Notes: generated from the sequence alone by a model not told the origin. Positions 34,576 through 43,183 are shown, numbered from the stretch's first letter. The stretch is DNA of 43,305 nt from an uncultured Clostridium sp. (GCA_947365805.1 CANAZY010000011.1:1-43305), one strand, 5' to 3'. A program made the numbers and translations.

Positions 34576-35178
34576 TTATTCTAATATAATGTCATTTTCT
34601 TTTATATATGCATATGTTTTTCTTTCTTGGCTTTTCTCCATTTCTTTTACAACATTTGCAATTCGGATTTGTGGACATTCGATGGATGTTGCTGCAATCA
34701 TAGCTTTTTTGTTTCCTTTTGCTCCTGCATGAGCAATACCTCTTAAGCTTCCTAATATTACAACATTTTCTCCTGCAATTACTTCTGCACCTGCATTTAC
34801 ATCTCCTAGTATTACAATACTTCCCTCAAATTCTACTTTTTTTCCACAGCGTATTGAGCCTTTGTAGAATTTTGTTTCAGATGATTTAATTTCTTCTGAA
34901 AATGCTTTTTTAATACCATGTAATCCTAATACTTTTGGACTATCAAATTCTATTTTTACATCAATTTCTTTTTGTATTTTTAAACGTACCATTTCCATTT
35001 CTTTTGTTTTTAATACTTTTCCTGTTACAAAAATTGGCGTCTTTTCATTTTGGTATAGTTTTTTTAGTTCTGGGATTTTTTCTTCTAAACATTCTTCTAT
35101 TTCTTTAGTTTCTGCCTTTTCGTTAATTTTTAAAGTAATTTCTTCTGTTCCTAAAACAATTGTTACACAATTTTTCAT
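34576..35178 (-). CDS. minC: Septum site-determining protein MinC
   Basis: 200 residues. The N-terminal domain (about 1-85) blocks FtsZ; the C-terminal beta-helix (about 100-185) shows Y-K-G-S-I-R-C-G-K-K-V-E-F-E-G-S-I-V-I-L and G-D-V-N-A-G-A-E-V, then G-S-L-R-G-I-A-H-A-G, the standard MinC signature. It inhibits division at the wrong place. It follows mrdA as in many Clostridia, but the usual minD does not come next: a terminator ends the operon. MinD must be elsewhere, or MinC works alone. AAAGGAG is placed before the start. Confidence 0.92.
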   Translation of the reverse strand: MKNCVTIVLGTEEITLKINEKAETKEIEECLEEKIPELKKLYQNEKTPIFVTGKVLKTKEMEMVRLKIQKEIDVKIEFDSPKVLGLHGIKKAFSEEIKSSETKFYKGSIRCGKKVEFEGSIVILGDVNAGAEVIAGENVVILGSLRGIAHAGAKGNKKAMIAATSIECPQIRIANVVKEMEKSQERKTYAYIKENDIILE

Positions 35179-35224
35179 TTTTTAGTTCTCCTTTTTTATT
35201 ATTACCTGCTGTTTTTTGTTTCCT

Positions 35225-35247
35225 GGATGAGCAATGCTCACCCTTAC
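35225..35247. repeat. Small palindromic repeat between minC and mrdA
   Basis: GGATGAGCAATGCTCACCC contains the palindrome TGAGCA/TGCTCA and ends in CTTAC. It resembles the edge of the repeat at 13835-13861 and of the GTAGGGG family. The gap 35179-35263 holds nothing else. Confidence 0.5.
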
Positions 35248-35263
35248 GTATAGAATTAATGGG

Positions 35264-37366
35264 TTAATTTTGTGTTTGGGTATATGGTGTTGCTGTTACA
35301 TCTTCTGTTACTTGATTTGCATTCATTCCAAAATATTGTGCCATAACATCGCGAGCAGCTTCTGCTGTGTATCCACCATGTCCACCGTTTTCTACTAAGA
35401 TAACAACTGCAATCTCTGGATTATCAAATGGTGCAAATCCAATAAACCAAGCATGTGTAATTTCGTTTCCTTGTTTGTCTTCTCCTGCTTGGGCAGAACC
35501 TGTCTTTCCTCCTACTTCTATGTTGAAATTTCTAAAATAGGAGTACGCAGTTCCTCCTCTATCACTGGTAACTGACTTCATACCATTTAAAATTACTTTT
35601 AGATTTTCTGGATTTATGGTAATTCCATCGTCTTGCTCTGGTGTTATCCCTAATTTTTCATTAAAATATGCTTCGTATTCTTGTTTTGGTACTTCTGTAC
35701 CATCTACATTTCTAATTTGCTTAATAATCGTTGGTTTTATCACATTTCCACCATTTGTTAGCATACTTGTATATTTTGCCATTTGTATTGGTGTAAATAA
35801 ATTATTAATCTGTCCAATCGCTGCTTGAATGGTATCTCCTGGGTTCCAAGTAACTCCTTCTTTTCTTTCATTGGTCCTTCCTTTTTCTTCTCCTGGAAGT
35901 TCAATTCCTGTTTTCTTTCCTAAACCAAAATGTTTGGTGTATTTTGCCAAATTATCAATTCCTGATAAACGTCCTGTTTCATAAAAGAAATAGTTACAAG
36001 AATGTTGGATTGCAGATGTTACATTCATTGGCCCATGTCCTCTACGGTTCCAGCAATATGGTTGATAATCTCTATAATACGTATATCTTCCTACATCATT
36101 AATTCTGGTATTTTTATTGATAACTCCTGTTTCTAATCCTGTAACTGCTGTAACCATTTTGTAAATAGAACCTGGTTGATAAATTTCTTGAAGGGCACGA
36201 TTACGTAGCGGTTTATTGGTTGCATCATTGTAGACATTCCATGTGGCTGAATCAATTCCAAAGGTAAATTTAGATGGTTCATAGTCTGGATAACTTGCCA
36301 TTGCCAATACTTCTCCAGTTTTTACATCCATCACTACCATCGCTCCACCTGTTGCATTGGAAGTTTCACTAAAACCACCATTTCGTATCTTTTCTACATT
36401 GTTTTTTAGTGCTTGCTCTGTTACTGCTTGCAAATTAGCATCAATTGTTAAAATAACGTCTGCTCCTTGTATTGCTTCTTTTTGTATGTATTCATCGGTT
36501 ACTGTACCATCTACTGCCATATCAATTTGTTTAATGCCATCGGTTCCTCTTAAATATTTTTCGGCTATTTTCTCAATTCCTGCTTGTCCATAAAAATCGT
36601 TGATAGTATAACCATTTTCTTTTTCAAATTTATATTGTTCATCTGTAATTCTTGATGTATACCCTAAAATATGAGAAGCAAGGGTTCCTTTTGGATAATA
36701 ACGAACAGGCTGGGTAATCGTATTGATTCCTGGAAAGGAATCTTTTTGTTCATTAAATATATTAAAGCTTTCTATACTAATATTATTGGCTATCACAACC
36801 GATTTTGTAGCACTATATCCTTCACTAGCAATATGATAACGCATCGCCATGATTTTTCTTGTCTCTTCTATGCTTTCATTTTCAATTTTATATTTTTCTT
36901 TTAATTTGTAAAAAACTTCTTCTGCTGATAAGTTTTCATCTAATCGATTACTGGTCTTCCATTTTTTTTGTCTTTGTTCATCCTGATAAGTAAATCCAAA
37001 TGGATTTATCGTAATGGGAAGCTCATCAATATATTTACTATTATTTTGTTCTAATACTTTTGCAATTTTAAGTAAGGTTTGATTTAAGGTATTATTATCA
37101 ATTTTACTTTTATAAATTTCTAGACTAAAACTAGTAGTAGTTCCTACAATGTCTGTCCCACTTCGGTCTGCAATAGACCCTCTTGCTGCTTTTAAAGTGC
37201 TTTCTCTGGTTAATCTGGTATTGGAGGTTTGTCTATATTCTTCTCCATGAATAATTTGAAGATTAAATAATTGAACAAGTAAAATAATTCCAACCAAATA
37301 AACGCCAGTCATGACAATATTATAACGAAATTTATAGTTTGGTTTATTGGTTTTTGATACTTTCAC
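35264..37366 (-). CDS. mrdA: Penicillin-binding protein 2, elongasome transpeptidase
   Basis: 700 residues. GTG start after GGAGGGGG. One membrane anchor (about 17-37), a pedestal domain (R-G-S-I-A-D-R-S-G near 62) and a transpeptidase domain with S-I-Y-K (Ser400), S-C-N (456-458) and K-T-G-S-A (621-625). It cross-links peptidoglycan during cell elongation with RodA and MreBCD. A RodA gene is not in the window. The pedestal has an insert of some 60 residues (about 105-170) that is common in clostridial forms. 16 bases separate it from mreD. No in-frame CGG. Confidence 0.94.
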   Translation of the reverse strand: MKVSKTNKPNYKFRYNIVMTGVYLVGIILLVQLFNLQIIHGEEYRQTSNTRLTRESTLKAARGSIADRSGTDIVGTTTSFSLEIYKSKIDNNTLNQTLLKIAKVLEQNNSKYIDELPITINPFGFTYQDEQRQKKWKTSNRLDENLSAEEVFYKLKEKYKIENESIEETRKIMAMRYHIASEGYSATKSVVIANNISIESFNIFNEQKDSFPGINTITQPVRYYPKGTLASHILGYTSRITDEQYKFEKENGYTINDFYGQAGIEKIAEKYLRGTDGIKQIDMAVDGTVTDEYIQKEAIQGADVILTIDANLQAVTEQALKNNVEKIRNGGFSETSNATGGAMVVMDVKTGEVLAMASYPDYEPSKFTFGIDSATWNVYNDATNKPLRNRALQEIYQPGSIYKMVTAVTGLETGVINKNTRINDVGRYTYYRDYQPYCWNRRGHGPMNVTSAIQHSCNYFFYETGRLSGIDNLAKYTKHFGLGKKTGIELPGEEKGRTNERKEGVTWNPGDTIQAAIGQINNLFTPIQMAKYTSMLTNGGNVIKPTIIKQIRNVDGTEVPKQEYEAYFNEKLGITPEQDDGITINPENLKVILNGMKSVTSDRGGTAYSYFRNFNIEVGGKTGSAQAGEDKQGNEITHAWFIGFAPFDNPEIAVVILVENGGHGGYTAEAARDVMAQYFGMNANQVTEDVTATPYTQTQN

Positions 37367-37382
37367 TTGTACCCCCTCCTTT

Positions 37383-37916
37383 TTAAAAATATCTGGTTAA
37401 AATTTTCTTTTGGCGAAATACTTCTTCTATATAATATCCTGCTTTTGGGAATAATGGATAACAGATAATAACCAAAAGTATATGATAGATGATTTCTATT
37501 GTAACAATTTTTAAAAATGGTATGATTTCAACGCTTGATGATACAATAAAATAGTTTAGTATATACATGCCAAATTCATATACAAATGTAACTATTGCTG
37601 TCATTAGGATAATCGTCATTCTACTATCTTTAGAAAAATTTTTATCTAAAATTCCTCCAAGTCCTCCAATAATTCCTAGCATAATTGCTGATATTCCTAT
37701 TTTTTTACTTATGAAAAAATCTAACATAAGTCCTATTACTAATCCAAGGGGAATTCCAATCCTCTTTCCCCCAAACAGCCCTATAAATAGAACAAATATC
37801 ACAAAAAGATTGGGAGAAATTCCTGCAATGGTAAACCAATTAAAAAAATTAATCTGTAAAAAATATAAAATTAAAAATAATAGAATGATTCCTATTACAA
37901 TTAAAGTATTTTTCAT
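37383..37916 (-). CDS. mreD: Rod shape-determining protein MreD
   Basis: 177 residues with five or six membrane helices and short loops; F-N-W-F-T-I-A-G-I-S-P-N-L-F-V-I-F is a typical MreD segment. It is the integral-membrane part of the elongasome, linking MreC to the PBP. AAGGAGA precedes the ATG. Its place between mreC and mrdA supports the call, since MreD sequences vary. Confidence 0.9.
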   Translation of the reverse strand: MKNTLIVIGIILLFLILYFLQINFFNWFTIAGISPNLFVIFVLFIGLFGGKRIGIPLGLVIGLMLDFFISKKIGISAIMLGIIGGLGGILDKNFSKDSRMTIILMTAIVTFVYEFGMYILNYFIVSSSVEIIPFLKIVTIEIIYHILLVIICYPLFPKAGYYIEEVFRQKKILTRYF

Positions 37917-37956
37917 AACTAGGTCTCCTTGTATCTATTTTCTATTTGTTGTTTTT

Positions 37957-37982
37957 GGATTGATGAGGGCGTTGAACCCTAC
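37957..37982. repeat. GTAGGGG-family repeat, half copy
   Basis: GGATTGATGAGGGCGTTGAA followed by CCCTAC: its reverse complement GTAGGGTTCAACGCCCTCAT aligns with the reverse complement of the 33505-33537 copy (GTAGGGGTCGGCGCCCTCGT). One arm of the palindrome has decayed. It lies between mreD and mreC. Confidence 0.55.
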
Positions 37983-37985
37983 ATT

Positions 37986-38798
37986 TTATTTTGTGATTAC
38001 GAGCACAGTGTCTACTTTGTCAAAATTAACGGCTGGTTCGATGATGGCATAACGGTCTGATATGTTTTTTGTAGATACTACTTTTTTAACTGTTCCAATG
38101 TGAATGCCTTTTGGGTAAATCCCCCCCATTCCAGATGTTTCTATTTTGTCCCCTTGTACAATGCTTGCTGTTGTTGGAACATATGTTGCTCTTAAGCTTC
38201 CACTTTCTTCTAATGTTCCTTTGCAAATGAGATTATCTTTGGAAGAAGATAGTGTTGCACTTACCGTGCTTGCTGTATCAATAATGGTTTGTACTTTTGA
38301 GGTATAATCGGTTGTAGAAATAACATAACCGACTAATCCTTTTTCTGAAATAACGGTCATATTGGGTTTTATTCCATCTTTTTGCCCGATATTAATGATA
38401 AAGATATTACTATAGTTACTATAATCTTTGTTAATAATATAGGCTGCTTTTGTTTCATAATTTCCGTATTGTTCTGACAAGTTTAAATATTCTTTTAATG
38501 TTGTATTTTCGTTTTTTACAATTTCAAATTCTCTTAAATTTTTTTCTAGTTCTGCATTTTTATTTTTTAGTTCTTCATTTTCTTGTTGTAGTTTATTAAT
38601 ATCCTCAAAAAATGTATGGTTTCCTGTTATTTTATTTTTTAAATAGGTTAATCCATTTTGAATTGGCATAACAACCGCTGAAACTGCATTTTCAATGTAT
38701 GACAAGTTTTCTAAGTTCATGTTGGAGATGAATACTAACATAATTAATATGATAACAGTAATAATAATCCCTACAATTCCTGTCCTTTTTTTATTCAT
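37986..38798 (-). CDS. mreC: Cell shape-determining protein MreC
   Basis: 270 residues. One N-terminal membrane helix (G-I-I-I-T-V-I-I-L-I-M-L-V), a coiled coil (about 65-105, E-E-L-K-N-K-N-A-E-L-E-K) and the two-barrel MreC domain with V-I-S-E-K-G-L-V-G-Y-V and G-M-G-G-I-Y-P-K-G-I-H-I-G-T-V. It is the external scaffold of the rod complex. GGAGGAAG precedes the ATG. 28 bases after mreB. Confidence 0.94.
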   Translation of the reverse strand: MNKKRTGIVGIIITVIILIMLVFISNMNLENLSYIENAVSAVVMPIQNGLTYLKNKITGNHTFFEDINKLQQENEELKNKNAELEKNLREFEIVKNENTTLKEYLNLSEQYGNYETKAAYIINKDYSNYSNIFIINIGQKDGIKPNMTVISEKGLVGYVISTTDYTSKVQTIIDTASTVSATLSSSKDNLICKGTLEESGSLRATYVPTTASIVQGDKIETSGMGGIYPKGIHIGTVKKVVSTKNISDRYAIIEPAVNFDKVDTVLVITK

Positions 38799-38826
38799 GT
38801 CTTCCTCCTAATTTTATAGTATTCTT

Positions 38827-39858
38827 TTAGTTTCTTCTAGCATTTAGTAAAACACTTTTTAACCTATCTAAATCTTCTAATGTCTTGCCTGTTCCTTTTA
38901 CAACACAATCTAATGGATCATCTGCTATATAAACTGGCATTCCAGTTTTGGTGCTTAATAATTTATCTAGGTTTTGAATTAGTGCTCCTCCTCCTGCAAG
39001 AACAATTCCTTTTTCCATAATGTCTGATGCTAATTCTGGTGGTGTTTTTTCTAAAGTTGTTTTTACAATTTCTACAATTTCGTTAATCGATTCTGCCATA
39101 GCATCTTGTATTTGTGAAGATGTAATTACTACATTTTTTGGTAATCCTGTTGTTAAATCTCTTCCTCTAATTTCTTTTGACATTTCACTCATAAGAGGAA
39201 GTGCACATCCCATTTCCTTTTTGATTTCTTCTGCTGTTGTTTCTCCAATCGCTAAATTACATTCTCTTTTAATATAATTTACAATATCTTCGTCTAATTC
39301 ATCTCCTGCAACTCTTAGAGAATGGCTAACGACAATTCCTCCTAATGATACAACTGCTACTTCTGTTGTTCCTCCACCAATATCTACAATAATACTTCCA
39401 CTAGGCTCTGAAACATCTAAATTAGCACCAATTGCTGCTGCCATTGGTTCTTCGATTAAATAAACCTCTCTTGCACCTGCTTGAATAACAGACTCTTTTA
39501 CGGCTCTTTCTTCTACTTCAGTAATCCCTGATGGAACACCAACGACAACTCTTGGTCTTCCCGCATTATATTTTTTACAAACTTTTTCTAGTACATTTTT
39601 TAACAATAATTGTGTCGCAGTAAAATCTGCAATCACTCCATCTTTTAATGGTCTTACTGCTTTAATTTGGTCTGGTGTTCTTCCTAACATATCTTTTGCT
39701 TCTGTTCCAGTTGCCACGATATTTCCTGTTCTTTTTTCAATAGCAACAACCGATGGTTCTTTTAAAATAATTCCTTTTCCCTTTAGGGTTACCAACATAT
39801 TGGCTGTTCCTAAATCGATTCCAATATCTTTACTACCAATTCCAAATAATTTTATCAT
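38827..39858 (-). CDS. mreB: Rod shape-determining protein MreB
   Basis: 343 residues, actin fold. Phosphate-1 loop [13 protein letters not shown]-like strand, [12 protein letters not shown] (phosphate 2) and [10 protein letters not shown] (adenosine loop) are present. Filaments guide wall synthesis along the cell side. It overlaps closely with radC: only 4 bases lie between the radC stop and the start. High conservation makes the lack of any in-frame CGG here notable. Confidence 0.96.
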   Translation of the reverse strand: MIKLFGIGSKDIGIDLGTANMLVTLKGKGIILKEPSVVAIEKRTGNIVATGTEAKDMLGRTPDQIKAVRPLKDGVIADFTATQLLLKNVLEKVCKKYNAGRPRVVVGVPSGITEVEERAVKESVIQAGAREVYLIEEPMAAAIGANLDVSEPSGSIIVDIGGGTTEVAVVSLGGIVVSHSLRVAGDELDEDIVNYIKRECNLAIGETTAEEIKKEMGCALPLMSEMSKEIRGRDLTTGLPKNVVITSSQIQDAMAESINEIVEIVKTTLEKTPPELASDIMEKGIVLAGGGALIQNLDKLLSTKTGMPVYIADDPLDCVVKGTGKTLEDLDRLKSVLLNARRN

Positions 39859-39862
39859 ACTT

Positions 39863-40607
39863 TTATTTCCCTTCTTTTTTATTTTTCTTTAAATTTTGTC
39901 CATTTTGTGATTTTAACTTTTTCTTTTTAAAAACACTATCAAAACAATTGTCTCCAATAATAACGTGGTCTAATAAGGTGATGCCCATAATATCTGCACA
40001 TTCGTAAATTCGGTCAGTTACTCTGTCGTCTATATCACTTGGCGTTGGGTCTCCGCTAGGATGGTTATGTACCAAAATGATTTTGTGTGCATTCATTTTA
40101 ATCGGTTCTGCAAGTATATGTATTGGCTCCATGCTTGCAAAGCTTGCTCCTCCGAAGGGTAATATTGATATTTTTTAGTACTACGTTTTTGGAATTTAAG
40201 ATTAAGAGTTTCACGACTTCTCTTTTTTCATATTTTAGCTCGTCCATTAATAAGTCTGCTACATCTTTTGTGTTTTTAATCACCGTTTTTAAGGAATGAA
40301 TTGGTTTTGACATTCTTTTAGCAAGTTCACAAGTAGCTAAGATTTGTATTGCTTTTACTTTTCCGATTCCCTTAATTTCCATTAGTTCTTCCATTGATAT
40401 ATCTTGTAGAAATCGTAGGTCTTTTACGTTATTTGTATTTTGTAAGTTTAGTATTTTTTGTGCAAGGCCAACAGAAGTATCCTCTTTGGTTCCACATTTT
40501 ATAATAATGGCTAATAATTCTGAATCCGATAACTTCTGTGTTCCATACATTTGCGCCTTTTCATAAGGTCTTTCTGATTCTGGGAGTTCTTTCATTTTTA
40601 AACTCAT
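39863..40607 (-). CDS. radC: RadC family (JAB/MPN) protein, one CGG recoding site
   Basis: 247 residues after recoding of CGG at 40154, a normal RadC length. The helix-hairpin-helix half has K-E-L-P-E-S-E-R-P and [11 protein letters not shown]. The metal-binding MPN half has the JAMM motif [14 protein letters not shown] plus D-H-V-I-I-G. Read conventionally, the frame leaves RadC at T-L-R-R-S-K-L-C-K. With the C skipped it reads [12 protein letters not shown], and the new Gly aligns with the conserved Gly of the RadC segment G-S-L-N-S-S-I-V-H-P. ATG at 40607 follows AAAGGATGG. The family's role in repair is doubtful; it is often beside mreB, as here. Confidence 0.93.
40151..40154 (-). other. 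CGG +1 recoding site (CGGA) in radC
   Basis: ATT ACC CTT CGG AGG AGC: skipping C40154 gives CTT GGA GGA GCA AGC TTT GCA and the JAMM half of RadC. Without the shift the catalytic half is lost. CGGA sits on a glycine conserved in RadC homologues. Confidence 0.93.
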
Positions 40608-40646
40608 ACAAGTTCCATCCTTTCTTTTAACCCCCATATTTATTTG

Positions 40647-40904
40647 TTAAACTTTTCGATAAATAAAAATTGCTATTGCAACTCCAATAATACTTGCAAT
40701 ATTAATCTTTAATTGTAGCCCAAATGTTAGTTTTACGATACTTAAATCTAGTATTAAAGGATTGGTAAGTCCAAATTCTTGACCATAGGATAGCCACCAT
40801 AAAAAATCAACACTTGATGCAAGTTGTCCCAATAGTCCTCCTATTACTAATCCTGATAAAATAAATACCATTAAAATCCATATATTTTTTTCTCTTGTTG
40901 CCAT
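40647..40904 (-). CDS. DUF4321 small membrane protein
   Basis: 85 residues with two membrane helices (about 10-30 and 62-82). I-L-S-G-L-V-I-G-G-L-L-G-Q-L, Y-G-Q-E-F-G-L and L-D-L-S-I-V-K-L-T-F-G match the DUF4321 pattern, whose gene usually precedes radC/mreB in Clostridia. Function unknown; the place suggests a link with cell shape or division. AAAAGGAG stands before the ATG. It is the first gene of the mre operon. Confidence 0.88.
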   Translation of the reverse strand: MATREKNIWILMVFILSGLVIGGLLGQLASSVDFLWWLSYGQEFGLTNPLILDLSIVKLTFGLQLKINIASIIGVAIAIFIYRKV

Positions 40905-40992
40905 ATTTTTACTCCTTTTTTTGTTTCAATTCAAATCAACAAAAATGTCGATTCTTTCCCCCTTTTTTCTTATGTTATTATTATCTTTTAGT

Positions 40993-41021
40993 ATTATATA
41001 TGCATATGGCATTTTTTTCAA
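40993..41021 (-). promoter_or_regulatory. Promoter of the DUF4321-radC-mre operon
   Basis: Minus-strand -35 TTGAAA (41016-41021), a 17-base spacer and -10 TATAAT (40993-40998) about 90 bases before the DUF4321 start. It is the strongest promoter match in the window. Confidence 0.8.
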
Positions 41022-41174
41022 GTAATCATTTCCAATTTTTTTATTTTTTTGAGTTATTTTCTTTTCTTTTTTGGTTTGTTATGCTATAGTATTAGTACCA
41101 ATTTTGATTTATACTCATATAGTATACTAATTGGAAATTTAAACTTTTTATATTGATTTACCAAAAATTGTTTC

Positions 41175-41203
41175 TTTCAAACAAACAAGATTCGTAGTAT
41201 AAT
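41175..41203 (+). promoter_or_regulatory. mecA promoter
   Basis: -10 TATAAT (41198-41203) with a weak -35 TTTCAA (41175-41180) at a 17-base distance. It stands in the 336-base divergent gap 40905-41240, where I see no gene. Confidence 0.55.
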
Positions 41204-41240
41204 AGTATTATAAGATAATTTGGGAGGTAAGTGAAGCTTT

Positions 41241-41870
41241 ATGAAAATTGAAAAGTTAAATGCCGATAAGATTCGAATTACATTAAATATGGAGGATTTA
41301 AAAGAAAACGATATTGATTTTCATTCTTTTATGTCTAATCCCATCCAATCACAAGATTTATTTATGGATATGTTAGAAAAAGCAGAAAAGGAAGTTGGTT
41401 TTGTGACTCAAGATTATCGTGTTATGATTGAAGCTCTTGCTATGTCGAATGGTAATTTTGTTTTAACAGTAACTCGTATTTGTCCTGAAAAACAAAAAAG
41501 TACATATAAACCTAAAAAATTAAATATTAAAAGAAAAACACCAAATATTGATTCAAAGAAGGCAATTTATGCTTTTGAAAATTTTGATGAATTTTTAGCT
41601 TATTGTGAATTTTTGCAAAATGATATCTTAAAGTTGCTAGACGATTTTTCTTCTCATACTCGTTTATATGAATATGGTAATAAATACTATTTTGTTCTAG
41701 AAAATCTTAATATGAATGAGCATTTATTAAAATCCTTTGCTTCTTCTATTACAGAATTTGCACATTTTGTAGAAGAATCGGATTTATTCGAAAGTAAGTT
41801 ATTAGAGTATGGTACTATTATTTTTAAAGACCATGCGGTTAGTACCTGTTTTAAGCATTTTATAAAATAA
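41241..41870 (+). CDS. mecA: Adaptor protein MecA
   Basis: 209 residues. The N-terminal M-K-I-E-K-L-N-A-D-K-I-R-I-T-L and D-L-K-E-N-D-I are typical of MecA; a basic linker (about 85-108) leads to the C-terminal ClpC-binding domain (Y-A-F-E-N-F-D-E-F-L, H-T-R-L-Y-E-Y-G-N-K-Y-Y-F). MecA brings substrates to ClpCP and controls competence and, in some species, sporulation regulators. GGGAGGT stands upstream at a slightly long distance. The gene stands alone, with its own promoter and terminator. Confidence 0.9.
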   Translation: MKIEKLNADKIRITLNMEDLKENDIDFHSFMSNPIQSQDLFMDMLEKAEKEVGFVTQDYRVMIEALAMSNGNFVLTVTRICPEKQKSTYKPKKLNIKRKTPNIDSKKAIYAFENFDEFLAYCEFLQNDILKLLDDFSSHTRLYEYGNKYYFVLENLNMNEHLLKSFASSITEFAHFVEESDLFESKLLEYGTIIFKDHAVSTCFKHFIK

Positions 41871-41880
41871 GTTATATTAG

Positions 41881-41919
41881 AACAAAGGAATCATAATATT
41901 ATGATTCCTTTGTTTTTTA
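41881..41919 (+). terminator. Terminator of mecA
   Basis: A perfect 34-base palindrome AACAAAGGAATCATAAT/ATTATGATTCCTTTGTT (41881-41914), followed by TTTT. Confidence 0.9.
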
Positions 41920-41929
41920 GTGTGTTACA

Positions 41930-41955
41930 AAAAAGGAAGCTTTCGCTTCCTTTTT
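41930..41955 (-). terminator. Terminator of the M23 peptidase gene
   Basis: AAAAAGGAAGC (41930-41940) pairs with GCTTCCTTTTT (41945-41955); on the minus strand the loop is GAAA and the tail is TTCCTTTTTTTG. It overlaps the stop codon. Confidence 0.88.
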
Positions 41956-42943
41956 AATATAAATAATTTTGTGGGTTTTGTGCTACTCCGTTTATTCTTA
42001 TTTCTAAATGCAGATGATTTCCATAGGAACGTCCTGTGTTTCCAACTGCTCCTATTACTTGTCCTTGTGATACTTTTTGTCCTGGTTTTACATATAAAGC
42101 ACTACAGTGTCCATATGCTGTTTCTATTCCATTTCCGTGTGAAACTACCATATAATTTCCGTATCCTCCATTATAACCAGTACTTGCTGAAATAACAGTT
42201 CCAGATGCTGCTGCCTTAATTGGTGTTCCTTTTGGTGCCCCTATATCAATACCTTTATGGGTTGAACCCCATCTTCCTCCAAATCTTGAAGTAACAGTTC
42301 CTGAAATTGGTCTTATTAGATTAATTCCTAATGCTATTTTTTGGTTTGTATTATTATATCCAGATGCATATTTCACATAAGAAGACGATGACCTTGTTGT
42401 TACTTTTTTTGTTTCCACTTTTTCATATAGTTTTGAAATAACTTCTTCTGAAGATACAATCTCTTTTGGTTCTGCTTCGTATTTTACTTCAATTGAAATG
42501 GTATCTTTATTTTTACTATTTTTATTTTTTAGTCCTTGTACTGCTTTTTCTGCTTCTTCAAATGTTGCTACATATAATTTTTCTTCTTCATTATCTACGA
42601 TTGCATAATATCGGTAATATGCTTTACCAGATTCTTTTACTTTGCTAAAAATCTCATCATCGTTTGTTTGAATATCCTTTTTTAGTAAGCATAAACTATA
42701 TTCTGGTAAAATATCCACTTGAACAAATGCTATGTTTTCGCCATCTCCATTATCGATATAATCATTAATTTTGCCTTGTAGCTCGCTTTTATTCTTTGTA
42801 TATCCGATAAATTCATCATTTAATGTTACACTATAGGTTGGCTTATAAATAAAAGTAACACCTGCCACCATTAACATACTTGCAATAAGTACTAGGGAAA
42901 TCAGTTTTACCCAAGATCTAATATGTATGAATAGCTTTTTCAT
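41954..42943 (-). CDS. M23 (LytM-type) peptidoglycan endopeptidase
   Basis: 329 residues. One membrane anchor or signal (V-K-L-I-S-L-V-L-I-A-S-M-L-M-V), then about 180 residues of poorly conserved sequence that may be two small repeated domains (Y-S-V-T-L-N-D-E-F-I-G-Y-T-K-N). The C-terminal peptidase has S-R-F-G-G-R-W-G-S-T-H-K-G-I-D-I-G-A (HxxxD zinc ligands), Y-G-H-C-S and H-L-H-L-E-I-R (HxH). It cleaves cross-bridges in the wall. Neither a LysM nor a G5 domain is present. It may belong to the WalR or the sporulation regulon. AAGGAG is upstream of the start. Confidence 0.92.
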   Translation of the reverse strand: MKKLFIHIRSWVKLISLVLIASMLMVAGVTFIYKPTYSVTLNDEFIGYTKNKSELQGKINDYIDNGDGENIAFVQVDILPEYSLCLLKKDIQTNDDEIFSKVKESGKAYYRYYAIVDNEEEKLYVATFEEAEKAVQGLKNKNSKNKDTISIEVKYEAEPKEIVSSEEVISKLYEKVETKKVTTRSSSSYVKYASGYNNTNQKIALGINLIRPISGTVTSRFGGRWGSTHKGIDIGAPKGTPIKAAASGTVISASTGYNGGYGNYMVVSHGNGIETAYGHCSALYVKPGQKVSQGQVIGAVGNTGRSYGNHLHLEIRINGVAQNPQNYLY

Positions 42944-43183
42944 ATATTTGCTACTACACTCCTTTTTTTGTTAGAAAACTTATAAGCACGATATCTTTTG
43001 TCCTTTTTGCATTCCACTTTTTTCTAACTTTTTTACATTAGTGTCATTTTATCGTAAGTATTTTTTTTTCACAATAACTTAATACGTCTGTCTGTTTTAA
43101 TTATTCGTGTTTATCTTGTATTATCTTTCCTTTCCTTCCTTTTCCCCCCTATATCTTTCTTTTGTCATCAAATTGTAATATTT

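Noticed and set aside
39863..40132. A short JAMM-only protein starting at 40132.
   Set aside because: It has no ribosome binding site and is the C-terminal half of RadC.
1287..40607. All frame breaks are assembly or read errors.
   Set aside because: Errors do not know the reading phase. All 12 lie at an in-phase CGG just before a GGN codon, while about 70 out-of-phase CGG, including the same ACGGA context, are harmless. Raw reads would still be worth checking.
1287..40607. The split genes are decaying pseudogenes.
   Set aside because: There are no other stops, deletions or frame breaks of another type in any of these genes, and RadC, SpoIIE and surface proteins all keep full-length, well-conserved sequence after the site.
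1287..40607. A prfB-like internal Shine-Dalgarno stimulator at the CGG sites.
   Set aside because: No GGAGG-like sequence occurs at a fixed distance before the sites; the one at 17006 is the gene's own ribosome binding site.
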